The notes under the pieces were generated by a model that saw only the letters and a program-made list of their open reading frames with translations, searched no databases and was not told the DNA's origin. The translations under genes were made by a program, and so were the position numbers. Source: Halovibrio salipaludis (GTDB lineage: Bacteria > Pseudomonadota > Gammaproteobacteria > Pseudomonadales > Oleiphilaceae). From it: a DNA stretch of 64,000 nucleotides. Position 1 is the stretch's first letter; each line of letters opens with the position of its first letter. Shown here in pieces: positions 52,583 to 63,286 of the stretch. The stretch lies in the NCBI RefSeq assembly GCF_002286965.1, contig NZ_NSKD01000002.1:1-64000 (forward strand), written 5' to 3'.

Positions 52583-53857
52583 TTACTCGCTGGGATAGTC
52601 GCGCTTGGTATAGCCGCTGTAGAGCTGGCGCGGCCGCCCGATGCGGTAGTTGCCGCTGACCATCTCGTTCCAGTGGGAGAACCAGCCAATCGTGCGCGAG
52701 AGCGCGAAGATCACTGTGAACATCGAGGTCGGGATGCCGATGGCCTTGAGGATGATCCCGGAGTAGAAGTCGACGTTCGGGTAGAGCTTGCGCTCAATGA
52801 AGTACTCGTCTTCCAGCGCGATCTGCTCGAGACGCTGGGCAATGCGCAGCAGCGGATCGTTCTCAAGCCCCAGCTCCTGGAGTACCTCATGTGCGGTGTC
52901 GCGCATAACCCGGGCGCGCGGATCGAAGTTCTTGTAGACCCGGTGACCGAAGCCCATCAGGCGGAAGGGGTCGTCCTTGTCCTTGGCTCGCTCGACGCAA
53001 CGTTCGACGTTGGATTCGTCGCCGATCTCGTTGAGCATGTTGAGGACCGCCTCATTGGCACCGCCGTGTGCCGGACCCCAGAGGGCCGCGATGCCCGCCG
53101 CAATGACCGCGAAGGGGTTGGCGCCGGTGGAGCCGGCCAGGCGGACGGTGGAGGTGGAAGCGTTCTGTTCGTGGTCCGCGTGCAGGATGAAGATCTTGTC
53201 CATGGCCTTGGCCAGGACCGGGTTCACCTTGTACTCCTCACAGGGCACGCCGAACATCATGTACAGGAAGTTCTCGGCATAGCCCAGATCGTTGCGCGGA
53301 TACATGAAGGGCTGGCCGATGGAGTACTTGTAGCACATCGCCGCGATGGTCGGCATCTTGGCGATCAGCCGGTGGGCCGCCACTTCGCGTTCGTGTTCGT
53401 CGGTCAGGTCCATGGTGTCGTGGTAGAAGGCGGAGAGCGCCCCGACCACGCCGACCATGATGGCCATCGGGTGCGCGTCGCGGCGGAACCCGTTGAAGAA
53501 GTGGCTCATCTGGTCGTGGATCATGGTGTGGTTATTGACGGTGCGGCGGAAGCGTTCGTTTTCTTCGGCGGTGGGGAGTTCGCCGTGGAGCAGCAGGTAA
53601 CAGACTTCGAGGTAATCCGCGTTGTTGGCCAGCTGCTCGATGGGGTAACCGCGATGCAGGAGAACCCCGTTCGCCCCGTCGATGAAGGTGATCTTCGATT
53701 CGCACGCGGCGGTGGAAACAAACCCGGGGTCGTAGGTGAACCAGCCTTCCGTGACCAGATTTCTCACATCAATCACATCAGGACCCTGTGTACCGGAATA
53801 GACCGGAAGTTCCAGGGTTCGGCCTCCGACCGAAAGCGTTGCTTTCTCGTTGGACAT
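52583..53857 (-). CDS. gltA: Citrate synthase (type II)
   Basis: Condenses acetyl-CoA with oxaloacetate. The 424-residue length fits the NADH-sensitive hexameric type of gammaproteobacteria. Catalytic residues lie in [10 protein letters not shown] (His), [14 protein letters not shown] (His) and the C-terminal FYSGI region (Asp). ACAGGAGA precedes the ATG. It is divergent from sdhCDAB across a 387-base region holding a promoter for each direction. Confidence 0.97.
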   Translation of the reverse strand: MSNEKATLSVGGRTLELPVYSGTQGPDVIDVRNLVTEGWFTYDPGFVSTAACESKITFIDGANGVLLHRGYPIEQLANNADYLEVCYLLLHGELPTAEENERFRRTVNNHTMIHDQMSHFFNGFRRDAHPMAIMVGVVGALSAFYHDTMDLTDEHEREVAAHRLIAKMPTIAAMCYKYSIGQPFMYPRNDLGYAENFLYMMFGVPCEEYKVNPVLAKAMDKIFILHADHEQNASTSTVRLAGSTGANPFAVIAAGIAALWGPAHGGANEAVLNMLNEIGDESNVERCVERAKDKDDPFRLMGFGHRVYKNFDPRARVMRDTAHEVLQELGLENDPLLRIAQRLEQIALEDEYFIERKLYPNVDFYSGIILKAIGIPTSMFTVIFALSRTIGWFSHWNEMVSGNYRIGRPRQLYSGYTKRDYPSE

Positions 53858-54005
53858 GGTGTTCTCCTGTCAGTTCAGCAAACCAGTGCTGGAGATGACG
53901 CACAGCGGACCCAAGTATCGCAGAAGATTGACCCGGACGTCACGGATCAGGCGTCGGGGTGGGCCAGTCGGCGGGGTCGCTTCTAACGCCTTCGCGGTTC
54001 GCGAA

Positions 54006-54033
54006 AATATAGGGCGATGTTACCAATTGTCAA
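54006..54033 (-). promoter_or_regulatory. gltA promoter
   Basis: On the minus strand a perfect TTGACA (54028-54033) and TATATT (54006-54011) are 16 bases apart. The gltA ATG is about 150 bases downstream, leaving a leader of about 140 bases in which I see no gene. Confidence 0.7.
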
Positions 54034-54075
54034 TCTGTCTGTTACCTGTGGGCCGCTGGAGCTCCTCTTGCCGGT

Positions 54076-54104
54076 TTGTAATCACCGGGGGCAGTCTCTA
54101 TAAT
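54076..54104 (+). promoter_or_regulatory. sdhCDAB promoter
   Basis: TTGTAA and a perfect TATAAT are 17 bases apart, 140 bases upstream of the sdhC GTG. The gltA and sdh promoters sit back to back about 40 bases apart. The sdh leader of roughly 130 bases contains GC-rich inverted segments but no open frame I would call. Confidence 0.7.
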
Positions 54105-54244
54105 TCCAAGCCCGTAGACGGGAGCCCGCCAGAGACGGCGGTTCTAACCCGCCCGCTGATCAGAACAATGATCCACCAACACACTGTGCCCGGCTGTCGG
54201 GACCGACCGACACCGCCCGGCGCACCAGACAGGGGTCAGGAGCC

Positions 54245-54619
54245 GTGACGACCAAACGACCGGTTAACCTAGAAATCAGCACCATCCACTTTCCCATTCC
54301 CGCCATTGCCTCAATCCTGCACCGCATAAGCGGTATTGTGGCGTTCGTCGGGATTGCATTCCTTCTCTATGGCCTCGACCAGTCACTGGCCGGTGAGGCC
54401 GGGTTCGCTGCCGTGGCGGAGCTCATGGCGCACCCGCTGAGCAAGCTGGTGGTCTGGGGCACGCTGTCGGCGCTTGCCTACCACCTGGTGGCGGGGATCC
54501 GCCATCTGGTCATGGATATGGGCGTTGGGGAGACGCTTGAGGGCGGTCGACTCAGCACCAAGATCACCTTTGTGGTCTCCGCCGTACTGATTGTTCTGCT
54601 GGGAGTCTGGATATGGTAA
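54245..54619 (+). CDS. sdhC: Succinate dehydrogenase cytochrome b556 subunit (GTG start)
   Basis: A 124-residue, three-helix membrane anchor of complex II. RPVNLEISTIHFPIPAIASILHRISGI is the family N-terminal block (about residues 5-31), with the quinone-site Ser and Arg in SILHRISG; the heme-ligand His is in AYHLVAGIRHL. The start is GTG at 54245, with AGGAG and AGGGG close upstream. It overlaps sdhD by seven bases. Confidence 0.95.
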   Translation: MTTKRPVNLEISTIHFPIPAIASILHRISGIVAFVGIAFLLYGLDQSLAGEAGFAAVAELMAHPLSKLVVWGTLSALAYHLVAGIRHLVMDMGVGETLEGGRLSTKITFVVSAVLIVLLGVWIW

Positions 54620-54960
54620 AGAGTGTCACCAACCTCGGGCGCACTGGTGCCTATGACTGGCTGATGCAGCGTGTATCAGCCGTGGTGCTGGCGCTGTATA
54701 CCCTGTTTCTTACGGGGTTTGTACTGGGGTCGTCCGATCTCGACTACGCACAGTGGGCCGGCCTGTTCGACCAGATGTGGATGCGCATCTTCAGCCTGCT
54801 GGCGCTGATCTCACTGGGTATCCACTCGTGGGTCGGTCTCTGGACGATCACTACCGATTACATCAAGCCGACAGCGCTGCGGTTTGTCATCCAGGCCGGC
54901 TGCGGGCTGATCATGTTTGTCTACCTCGTCTGGGGTGTCGAGATTCTCTGGGGGCTCTGA
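54613..54960 (+). CDS. sdhD: Succinate dehydrogenase membrane anchor subunit
   Basis: A 115-residue, three-helix protein. GRTGAYDWLMQRVSAVVLALY is the family N-terminal block, and GIHSWVGLWTITTDYIKP carries the heme-ligand His region and quinone-site residues. It overlaps sdhC and is followed three bases later by sdhA. Confidence 0.94.
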   Translation: MVKSVTNLGRTGAYDWLMQRVSAVVLALYTLFLTGFVLGSSDLDYAQWAGLFDQMWMRIFSLLALISLGIHSWVGLWTITTDYIKPTALRFVIQAGCGLIMFVYLVWGVEILWGL

Positions 54961-54963
54961 ATC

Positions 54964-56736
54964 ATGTCCAATCTTAGAACCATGTCGTTTGATGCACTTG
55001 TGATCGGTGGCGGCGGTTCCGGCCTGCGGGCCGCGCAGCAGCTGACCCAGTCCGGCATCAACACAGCATGCATCTCGAAAGTCTTTCCGACCCGGTCGCA
55101 TACCGTCTCCGCCCAGGGTGGCATTACCTGTGCCATTGCCAGTGCGGATCCGAACGATGACTGGCGTTGGCACATGTATGACACCGTCAAGGGCTCCGAC
55201 TACATCGGGGACCAGGAAGCCATCGAGTACATGTGTTCCGTCGGCCCGCGCGCCGTCTATGAGCTGGAGCACATGGGGCTGCCGTTCTCCCGTTTCGAGA
55301 ACGGCCGTATCTACCAGCGGCCTTTCGGCGGTCAGTCCAAGGAATACGGCAAGGGCGGTCAGGCGGCGCGCACCTGCGCGGCAGCGGACCGTACCGGCCA
55401 CGCACTGCTTCACACCCTCTACCAGGCGAACCTTCAGGGCGGTACCACCTTCCTGAATGAGTGGTATGCCGTGGACCTGGTGAAGAACCAGGATGGGCAG
55501 GTGGTGGGTGTCATCGCCATCGAGATGGAGACCGGCGAAGTCGTCTACATCAAGTCCAAGGCCACGGTACTGGCAACCGGTGGTGCCGGCCGCATCTACG
55601 CCTCCACCACCAATGCCCTGATCAATACCGGTGACGGTGTGGGCATGGCCCTGCGGGCCGGTATTCCAGTTCAGGATATGGAGATGTGGCAGTTCCACCC
55701 CACTGGTATCCATGGCGCGGGCACCCTGGTGACCGAGGGCTGCCGCGGTGAGGGCGGTTATCTGGTGAATTCGGAGGGCGAGCGCTTCATGGAACGCTAT
55801 GCCCCGAACGCCAAGGATCTGGCCGGGCGTGATGTTGTGGCCCGGTCCATGGTTCTGGAGATTCTGGAAGGCCGTGGTTGTGGCCCCAACAAGGACCATG
55901 TCTACCTCAAGCTCGACCATCTCGGGGAGGAGACGCTGAACCTGCGCCTGCCGGGCATTCTGGAGCTCTCCCGGACCTTCGCGCACGCGGATCCGGTGAA
56001 GGAGCCGATTCCGGTGGTGCCGACCTGCCACTACATGATGGGCGGTCTGCCGACCAACATCGGCGGTCAGGTGATGACCCAGGACGCCAGTGGCAATGAC
56101 CAGCCCATCGAAGGGCTCTTTGCCTGCGGCGAGGCGGCATCGGTATCCGTGCACGGTGCCAACCGCCTGGGTGGTAACTCCCTGCTGGACCTGGTGGTGT
56201 TCGGCCGTGCCGCGGGCCTGCAGATCGAAAAGCAGCTGCGCGAGGGCGGCGACGCCATGGAGGCGAGTGAAAGCGACATCGAGCGCGCCATGGCGCGTCT
56301 GGATCGCCTCAACAGCGGCGAGGGCACCGAGCGTGTCTACGATGTCAAGAAGGAACTCCAGGACACCATGCAGCTTTACTTCGGGGTTTTCCGCGATGGC
56401 GAACCCATGGAGAAAGGCCTCAGAATTCTGGATGAGATCGGCGAAAAGATCCGCAACACGAAACTCGAGGACACCAGCAACGCCTTCAACACCGCCCGTG
56501 TCGAAGCGCTGGAACTGGAGAACCTCTACGAGGTTGCGTATGCAACGGCGGTATCAGCCATTGAGCGGCGTGAAAGCCGTGGCGCCCACGCCCGGAACGA
56601 CTACACCGAGCGTGATGATGAACAGTGGCTGAAGCACTCCATCTACTTCCCGCTTGAAAAGCGGTTGGGGCAGCGTGAGGTCAACTTTGCGCCGCGCTCG
56701 ATGGATGCGTTCCCGCCGACAGTCCGGAAGTACTAA
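54964..56736 (+). CDS. sdhA: Succinate dehydrogenase flavoprotein subunit
   Basis: The 590-residue catalytic subunit oxidising succinate to fumarate. The FAD-binding motif is [15 protein letters not shown], the covalently flavinylated His is in [11 protein letters not shown], and the substrate-site motifs are FHPTGI, the [14 protein letters not shown] region and [13 protein letters not shown]. It is in the conserved sdhCDAB order. Confidence 0.98.
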   Translation: MSNLRTMSFDALVIGGGGSGLRAAQQLTQSGINTACISKVFPTRSHTVSAQGGITCAIASADPNDDWRWHMYDTVKGSDYIGDQEAIEYMCSVGPRAVYELEHMGLPFSRFENGRIYQRPFGGQSKEYGKGGQAARTCAAADRTGHALLHTLYQANLQGGTTFLNEWYAVDLVKNQDGQVVGVIAIEMETGEVVYIKSKATVLATGGAGRIYASTTNALINTGDGVGMALRAGIPVQDMEMWQFHPTGIHGAGTLVTEGCRGEGGYLVNSEGERFMERYAPNAKDLAGRDVVARSMVLEILEGRGCGPNKDHVYLKLDHLGEETLNLRLPGILELSRTFAHADPVKEPIPVVPTCHYMMGGLPTNIGGQVMTQDASGNDQPIEGLFACGEAASVSVHGANRLGGNSLLDLVVFGRAAGLQIEKQLREGGDAMEASESDIERAMARLDRLNSGEGTERVYDVKKELQDTMQLYFGVFRDGEPMEKGLRILDEIGEKIRNTKLEDTSNAFNTARVEALELENLYEVAYATAVSAIERRESRGAHARNDYTERDDEQWLKHSIYFPLEKRLGQREVNFAPRSMDAFPPTVRKY

Positions 56737-56751
56737 TAAAGAGGTGTTGTG

Positions 56752-57456
56752 ATGCTGGTCAGTCTCTATCGATACAATCCTGAAACGGACAATGTGCCGT
56801 ACATGCAGGACGTCGAAGTTGAGCTTCCGGAAGGCAAGGATCTGATGGTTCTCGACGTGCTGCACATGATCAAGGAGGATGATGTCAGTGTGGCATTCCG
56901 TCGTTCCTGCCGTGAGGGCGTCTGCGGCTCGGACGGGATGAATATCAACGGCATGAACCGGCTGGCATGCGTCACGCCGGTGTCGGAAGTTGTTAAGAAT
57001 AACAAGCTGGTACTGCGCCCACTGCCGGGGCTGCCCGTGGTACGGGACCTGGTGGTGGACATGTCGATCTTCTACCAGCAGTACGAGAGGATCCAGCCGT
57101 ACCTGATCAATGATAATCCGGAGCCCGCCATCGAGCGCCTCCAGTCCCCCGAGGACCGGGAGAAACTCGACGGGCTCTATGAATGCATTCTCTGCGCCTG
57201 CTGCTCAACGGCCTGCCCGTCGTTCTGGTGGAACCCGGACAAGTTCGTTGGCCCTGCTGGGCTGCTGCAGGCGTATCGTTTTCTGGCGGATAGCCGTGAC
57301 ACGGCGACCGCGGAACGTCTCGATAATCTGGATGACCCGTTCAGCGTGTTCCGCTGCCGCGGAATCATGAACTGTGTGAGTGTCTGCCCCAAAGGACTGA
57401 ACCCGACACGTGCAATCGGCCATATCCGTACTATGCTGATGCAGCGCACAACCTGA
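56752..57456 (+). CDS. sdhB: Succinate dehydrogenase iron-sulfur subunit
   Basis: The 234-residue electron-transfer subunit. The [2Fe-2S] cysteines are in SCREGVCGSDGMNING and LAC, the [4Fe-4S] in CILCACCSTACP and the [3Fe-4S] in CRGIMNCVSVCPKGLNP. The ATG at 56752, seven bases after GAGG, is preferred to a GTG one codon earlier. It is followed by a 167-base structured spacer before sucA. Confidence 0.97.
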   Translation: MLVSLYRYNPETDNVPYMQDVEVELPEGKDLMVLDVLHMIKEDDVSVAFRRSCREGVCGSDGMNINGMNRLACVTPVSEVVKNNKLVLRPLPGLPVVRDLVVDMSIFYQQYERIQPYLINDNPEPAIERLQSPEDREKLDGLYECILCACCSTACPSFWWNPDKFVGPAGLLQAYRFLADSRDTATAERLDNLDDPFSVFRCRGIMNCVSVCPKGLNPTRAIGHIRTMLMQRTT

Positions 57457-57492
57457 TTATTGCGACACAGTTCACGCCAGAAGACGCTCAGG

Positions 57493-57518
57493 GCGGCCCG
57501 CAGGCCGCCCTTGGTTAA
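57493..57518 (+). terminator. GC-rich hairpin after sdhB
   Basis: GGGCGGCC and GGCCGCCC form an eight-base stem with loop CGCA, followed by TTGGTT. It looks like a terminator or attenuator that would reduce read-through from sdh into suc. Confidence 0.6.
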
Positions 57519-57521
57519 TGC

Positions 57522-57587
57522 GCGTCACGGCAACACCGTGTCGCGCAGGGGCACGCGGCCGGAGCTCAAAAGGCCAGGGCCGCGTTT
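57522..57587 (+). other. Two further hairpins in the sucA leader
   Basis: The first hairpin pairs GCGCG-T-CACGG with CCGTG-T-CGCGC around loop CAACA (57522-57548), ten pairs with one T-T mismatch. The second pairs ACGCGGCC (57555-57562) with GGCCGCGT (57580-57587) around a 17-base loop. They precede the sucA ATG by 36 bases. A structured 5' leader upstream of sucA is known in pseudomonads (sucA-II RNA motif), but I cannot confirm that these match it. Confidence 0.5.
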
Positions 57588-57623
57588 GCTGACACGAAGT
57601 CCAGTCAGAGGCGAGCGAGTGCC

Positions 57624-60461
57624 ATGCATGAAAGCATAATGGAGCAGCTGTGGCGGACGTCCCACCTGCAGGGTGGGAATCTGGCTTACGTTGAGGATCT
57701 GTTCGAAACCTACCTCAAGGATCCCAACGGCGTTCCGGAAGAATGGCGGCGTTATTTTGACCAGCTTCCAGGAATACCAGGCGACCACAGACCCGATGTT
57801 CCACACCGAGAAATCCGAGATCAGTTCCGATACATTGCCCAGAATCAGCGCCGCTACTCTCCCACCCAGGGCGCTCCCTCTTCCATTTCCCAGGCCGAAG
57901 AAAAGCAGGTCCGCGTTCTCCAGCTGATCAATGCCTATCGCTTCCGTGGCCATCAGAATGCGGACCTGGATCCCCTGGGGCTGCTTAACCGGCCCAAAGT
58001 GAAGGATCTCGATTTCCGCTATCACGAGCTGGATGATGACGACCTGGAGGTGGAATACCAGACCGGGTCGCTGTTCTTCGGCTCCGAGCGGATGAAGCTG
58101 CGCGATATCATCGATGGGCTGGAGCGCACCTACTGCAGCACCGTGGGTGCCGAGTACATGCACATTGTGGATACCACGGTGAAGCGGTGGTTCCAGCACC
58201 GGCTCGAAAGCGTCAAGTCGCACCCGAACTATGAGACGAAAACCCGGCTGAACCTGCTGGAGCGGCTTAACGCCTCCGAAGGTCTGGAGAAGTATCTGGG
58301 GTCCAAGTACCCGGGGACCAAGCGGTTTGGTCTAGAGGGCGCGGAGTCGCTGACCCCCTGTGTCAGCGAACTCATCCAGCGGGCCGGCTCCTACGGGGCG
58401 CGCGAGATTGTCATTGGTATGGCCCACCGGGGGCGGCTGAACATCCTCGTCAACACCCTTGGCAAGAACCCCAGGGAGCTGTTTGACGAGTTTGATGGCA
58501 AGGTGACCATGGACGAGGGCTCCGGGGATGTGAAATACCATCAGGGCTTCTCCTCCAATGTGATGACCCCGGGTGGCGAGGTTCACCTGGCGCTGGCGTT
58601 CAATCCGTCGCACCTGGAGATCGTGACACCGGTAGTGAGCGGCTCGGTCCGTGCGCGCCAGGCACGCCGCGAGGATGAGACGGGGCAGCAGGTGCTGCCG
58701 ATCGCGATTCACGGTGATGCGGCCTTCGCGGGGCAGGGCGTGGTCATGGAGAGCCTCCAGATGTCCCTCACCCGGGGCTTCGGCATTGGCGGCACCATCC
58801 ACATCGTGGTCAACAACCAGATCGGGTTCACCACCAGCCACCGCTTCGACGCGCGTTCGACCGAGTACTGCACGGATGTGGCGAAGATGGTCCAGGCGCC
58901 GATCCTGCATGTGAACGGCGATGACCCGGAGGCTGTGCTCTATGTGACCCAGCTTGCCATGGATTACCGCAACGAGTTCGGTCAGGACGTGGTCATCGAC
59001 CTGGTGTGCTACCGCCGGCGCGGCCACAACGAGGCGGACGAACCCTCCGCTACGCAGCCGCGGATGTACGAGAAGATCCGCAACCATCCGACCACCCGGG
59101 ATCTCTACGTCAAACAGCTTGTGAGCGACAGCGTGATCCAGGAGCAGGACGCCAAGAAGCTGTTCGAGGAGTACCGCGATAAGCTGGACAACGGCGACCA
59201 TGTGGTGGATGCCCTGGTCAAGGAACCCAATACCGATCTCTACGTGGACTGGACACCCTATCTGGGCCACGAATGGACGGCGCGGTGCAAGACCAGCGTG
59301 CCCATGAAGACCCTCCAGGCGTTGGGCCGCCGGATCTCGACGGTACCGGAAGGATTCACGGTGCAACGTCAGGTCAAGAAGATCATGGAGGACCGCGGCA
59401 AGATGACGCAGGGCGCGTTGCCGCTGAACTGGGGTTACGCGGAAACCATGGCGTACGCCACGCTGCTGAACGAGGGGCATCCAATCCGTTTCACCGGCCA
59501 GGATTCACGCCGGGGCACCTTCTCGCACCGCCATGCGGTTCTGCACAACCAGAAGGACGGCAGCGAATACGTGCCGCTTGAGCACGTCCGGGATGATCAG
59601 CCGCGCTTCGAGATCTACGACTCGCTGCTCTCCGAGGCGGCAGCAGTGGGCTTTGAATACGGTTATGCCACGACCACGCCCACGACGCTGACCATCTGGG
59701 AGGCGCAGTTCGGTGACTTCGTCAATGGCGCGCAGGTGGTCGTTGACCAGTTCATCACCAGTGGTGAGCACAAATGGGGCCGGCTCTGCGGGCTGACCCT
59801 GCTGCTTCCCCACGGCTATGAGGGGCAGGGCCCCGAGCACTCTTCAGCGCGGCTGGAGCGATTCCTGCAGCTTTCGGCGGAACACAACATCCAGGTCTGC
59901 GTGCCGACCACGCCTTCCCAGGTGTTCCACATGCTCCGCCGTCAGGTGAAGCGGCCTCTGCGTAAGCCGCTGATCGCGCTGACGCCCAAGAGCCTGCTGC
60001 GCCACAAGGAAGCGGTCTCCTCCCTGGATGATCTGTGTGAGGGAACCTTCCGCACGGTCCTGCCTCCCAAGGAGATGCCGGATCCGAAGAAGGTGAATCG
60101 CCTGATCATGTGCAGCGGCAAGGTCTATTACGACCTGCTTGAGAAGCAGCGTTCAGAGGGGATTGAAGATACGCTGGTCGTACGCATCGAGCAGCTGTAT
60201 CCATTCCCCCACGATGACCTGGACGCGGTCCTGGCGCCCTATACCGGCATCCAGACCGCCGTCTGGTGCCAGGAGGAGCCCATGAACCAGGGTGCCTGGT
60301 ATTCCAGCCAGCATCACATGCGGCATGCGCTGGATCGCACGAAGAAGAAGCCGAAACTGCAGTACGCAGGGCGTAAGGCGTCAGCAGCGCCAGCCTCCGG
60401 CTACCCCAGCGTACACGCCCAGGAACAGAAACAACTCGTTGAAGACGCATTTTCCGTCTGA
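57624..60461 (+). CDS. sucA: 2-oxoglutarate dehydrogenase E1 component
   Basis: A 945-residue thiamine-diphosphate enzyme decarboxylating 2-oxoglutarate. Family features include the N-terminal E2-binding region (LEDLFETYLKDPNGVPEEW type), IGMAHRGRLNILVN, HGDAAFAGQGVVMESLQ, the ThDP motif region VVNNQIGFTTS, FTGQDSRRGTFSHRHAVLH, and the C-terminal VWCQEEPMNQGAW. It begins the sucAB-lpd-sucC run. Confidence 0.98.
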   Translation: MHESIMEQLWRTSHLQGGNLAYVEDLFETYLKDPNGVPEEWRRYFDQLPGIPGDHRPDVPHREIRDQFRYIAQNQRRYSPTQGAPSSISQAEEKQVRVLQLINAYRFRGHQNADLDPLGLLNRPKVKDLDFRYHELDDDDLEVEYQTGSLFFGSERMKLRDIIDGLERTYCSTVGAEYMHIVDTTVKRWFQHRLESVKSHPNYETKTRLNLLERLNASEGLEKYLGSKYPGTKRFGLEGAESLTPCVSELIQRAGSYGAREIVIGMAHRGRLNILVNTLGKNPRELFDEFDGKVTMDEGSGDVKYHQGFSSNVMTPGGEVHLALAFNPSHLEIVTPVVSGSVRARQARREDETGQQVLPIAIHGDAAFAGQGVVMESLQMSLTRGFGIGGTIHIVVNNQIGFTTSHRFDARSTEYCTDVAKMVQAPILHVNGDDPEAVLYVTQLAMDYRNEFGQDVVIDLVCYRRRGHNEADEPSATQPRMYEKIRNHPTTRDLYVKQLVSDSVIQEQDAKKLFEEYRDKLDNGDHVVDALVKEPNTDLYVDWTPYLGHEWTARCKTSVPMKTLQALGRRISTVPEGFTVQRQVKKIMEDRGKMTQGALPLNWGYAETMAYATLLNEGHPIRFTGQDSRRGTFSHRHAVLHNQKDGSEYVPLEHVRDDQPRFEIYDSLLSEAAAVGFEYGYATTTPTTLTIWEAQFGDFVNGAQVVVDQFITSGEHKWGRLCGLTLLLPHGYEGQGPEHSSARLERFLQLSAEHNIQVCVPTTPSQVFHMLRRQVKRPLRKPLIALTPKSLLRHKEAVSSLDDLCEGTFRTVLPPKEMPDPKKVNRLIMCSGKVYYDLLEKQRSEGIEDTLVVRIEQLYPFPHDDLDAVLAPYTGIQTAVWCQEEPMNQGAWYSSQHHMRHALDRTKKKPKLQYAGRKASAAPASGYPSVHAQEQKQLVEDAFSV

Positions 60462-60487
60462 CGGGTACTGACAAGTAAGGAAGAGCA

Positions 60488-61780
60488 ATGACAACAGACA
60501 TCCAAGCTCCCGTTTTTCCCGAATCCGTCGCGGAAGGCACGATCGCTACCTGGCACAAGAAACCCGGCGAACAGTGCGAGCGGGATGAGCTGATCGTCGA
60601 TATCGAGACTGACAAGGTGGTGCTCGAGGTGGTGGCGCCCGGCGACGGCGTCATCAAGGAGATCGTCAAGGACGAGGGCGATACCGTTGAGAGCGGCGAG
60701 GTGATCGGTAAGTTCGCGGAAGGCGAGTCCGGTTCCGCCGGTGGCGGTGAAGCGAAGGCGGAGTCAGAGGGCGGCGCCAGCGACGAATCCGCTGCCAAGG
60801 AAGAGCCGGCAGCCGAACAACCGGCCGCCTCCGATGACAAGGGCGAGGAAAGCGGTGAGGAGCCGTTGGTCAGCCCGGCCGCGAAGAAGATGGCGGAAGA
60901 AAAGGGCGTTGATCTGTCGAAGGTCGAGGCCACTGGCAAGGGCGGCCGCGTCCTGAAGGAAGACGTTCAGCGCGCTGCGGACCAGAAAGGCAGTGAACCG
61001 GCGCCCGCCGCGAAAAGCAGTGGCGGTGGAAGCCAGTCGGCCGCGCCCGAGGCACCGGCCGGCAGCATGCCGCAGGGCGAGCGCCCCGAGAAGCGCGTGC
61101 CCATGACCCGCATGCGCGCCAGCATCGCCAAGCGCCTGGTGGATGTGCAGCAGACCACGGCCATGCTCACCACCTTCAACGAGGTGAACATGCAGCCGAT
61201 CATGGACATCCGTCAGCAGTACAAGGAGTCCTTCGAGAAGCGCCATGGCGTTAAACTCGGTTTTATGGGCTTTTTCGTGAAGGCGGCGACTGAAGCCCTC
61301 AAACGTTTCCCCGCGGTCAACGCCTCCATCGATGGCAACGAAATGGTCTATCACGGCTATCAGGATGTGGGCATCGCCGTTTCCACGGACCGGGGCCTGG
61401 TGGTACCGGTGCTGCGCGATGCGGATGCGCTCTCGGTCGCCGACGTGGAGCAGGGCATCAACACATTCGGCCAGAAGGCGCGGGACGGCAAGCTCACCAT
61501 CGAGGAGATGACCGGTGGTACCTTCTCGATCACCAATGGCGGTATTTTCGGGTCGCTGATTTCGACGCCGATCCTGAACCCGCCACAGACGGCGATCCTT
61601 GGCATGCACAAGATCCAGGAGCGCCCCATGGCCGTCAACGGCGAGGTCAAGGTGCTGCCGATGATGTATCTGGCACTGTCCTACGACCATCGTATGATTG
61701 ACGGTAAGGAAGCTGTGCAGTTTCTTGTGACGATCAAGGAGCTGCTCGAGGATCCGGCGCGGATTCTTCTGGACGTCTGA
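60488..61780 (+). CDS. sucB: 2-oxoglutarate dehydrogenase E2 (dihydrolipoyl succinyltransferase)
   Basis: A 430-residue core enzyme. One lipoyl domain (1-80) has the lipoylated Lys in [11 protein letters not shown]. An acidic Glu/Ala/Ser-rich linker (about 80-125), a peripheral-subunit-binding domain (about 125-160, [19 protein letters not shown]) and a catalytic domain follow, with the active-site His in SYDHRMIDG. It lies 26 bases after sucA and 29 before lpd. Confidence 0.97.
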   Translation: MTTDIQAPVFPESVAEGTIATWHKKPGEQCERDELIVDIETDKVVLEVVAPGDGVIKEIVKDEGDTVESGEVIGKFAEGESGSAGGGEAKAESEGGASDESAAKEEPAAEQPAASDDKGEESGEEPLVSPAAKKMAEEKGVDLSKVEATGKGGRVLKEDVQRAADQKGSEPAPAAKSSGGGSQSAAPEAPAGSMPQGERPEKRVPMTRMRASIAKRLVDVQQTTAMLTTFNEVNMQPIMDIRQQYKESFEKRHGVKLGFMGFFVKAATEALKRFPAVNASIDGNEMVYHGYQDVGIAVSTDRGLVVPVLRDADALSVADVEQGINTFGQKARDGKLTIEEMTGGTFSITNGGIFGSLISTPILNPPQTAILGMHKIQERPMAVNGEVKVLPMMYLALSYDHRMIDGKEAVQFLVTIKELLEDPARILLDV

Positions 61781-61794
61781 CAACGAATCACTGA

Positions 61795-63252
<1,458 letters not shown>

Positions 63253-63286
63253 CCGGCGCAATCTCCAACACAACAGGTTGTGATCT

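Noticed and set aside
53850-54248. 132-codon frame through the gltA-sdhC gap
   Set aside because: Starts inside gltA, spans both predicted promoters, has no ribosome site and no family resemblance.
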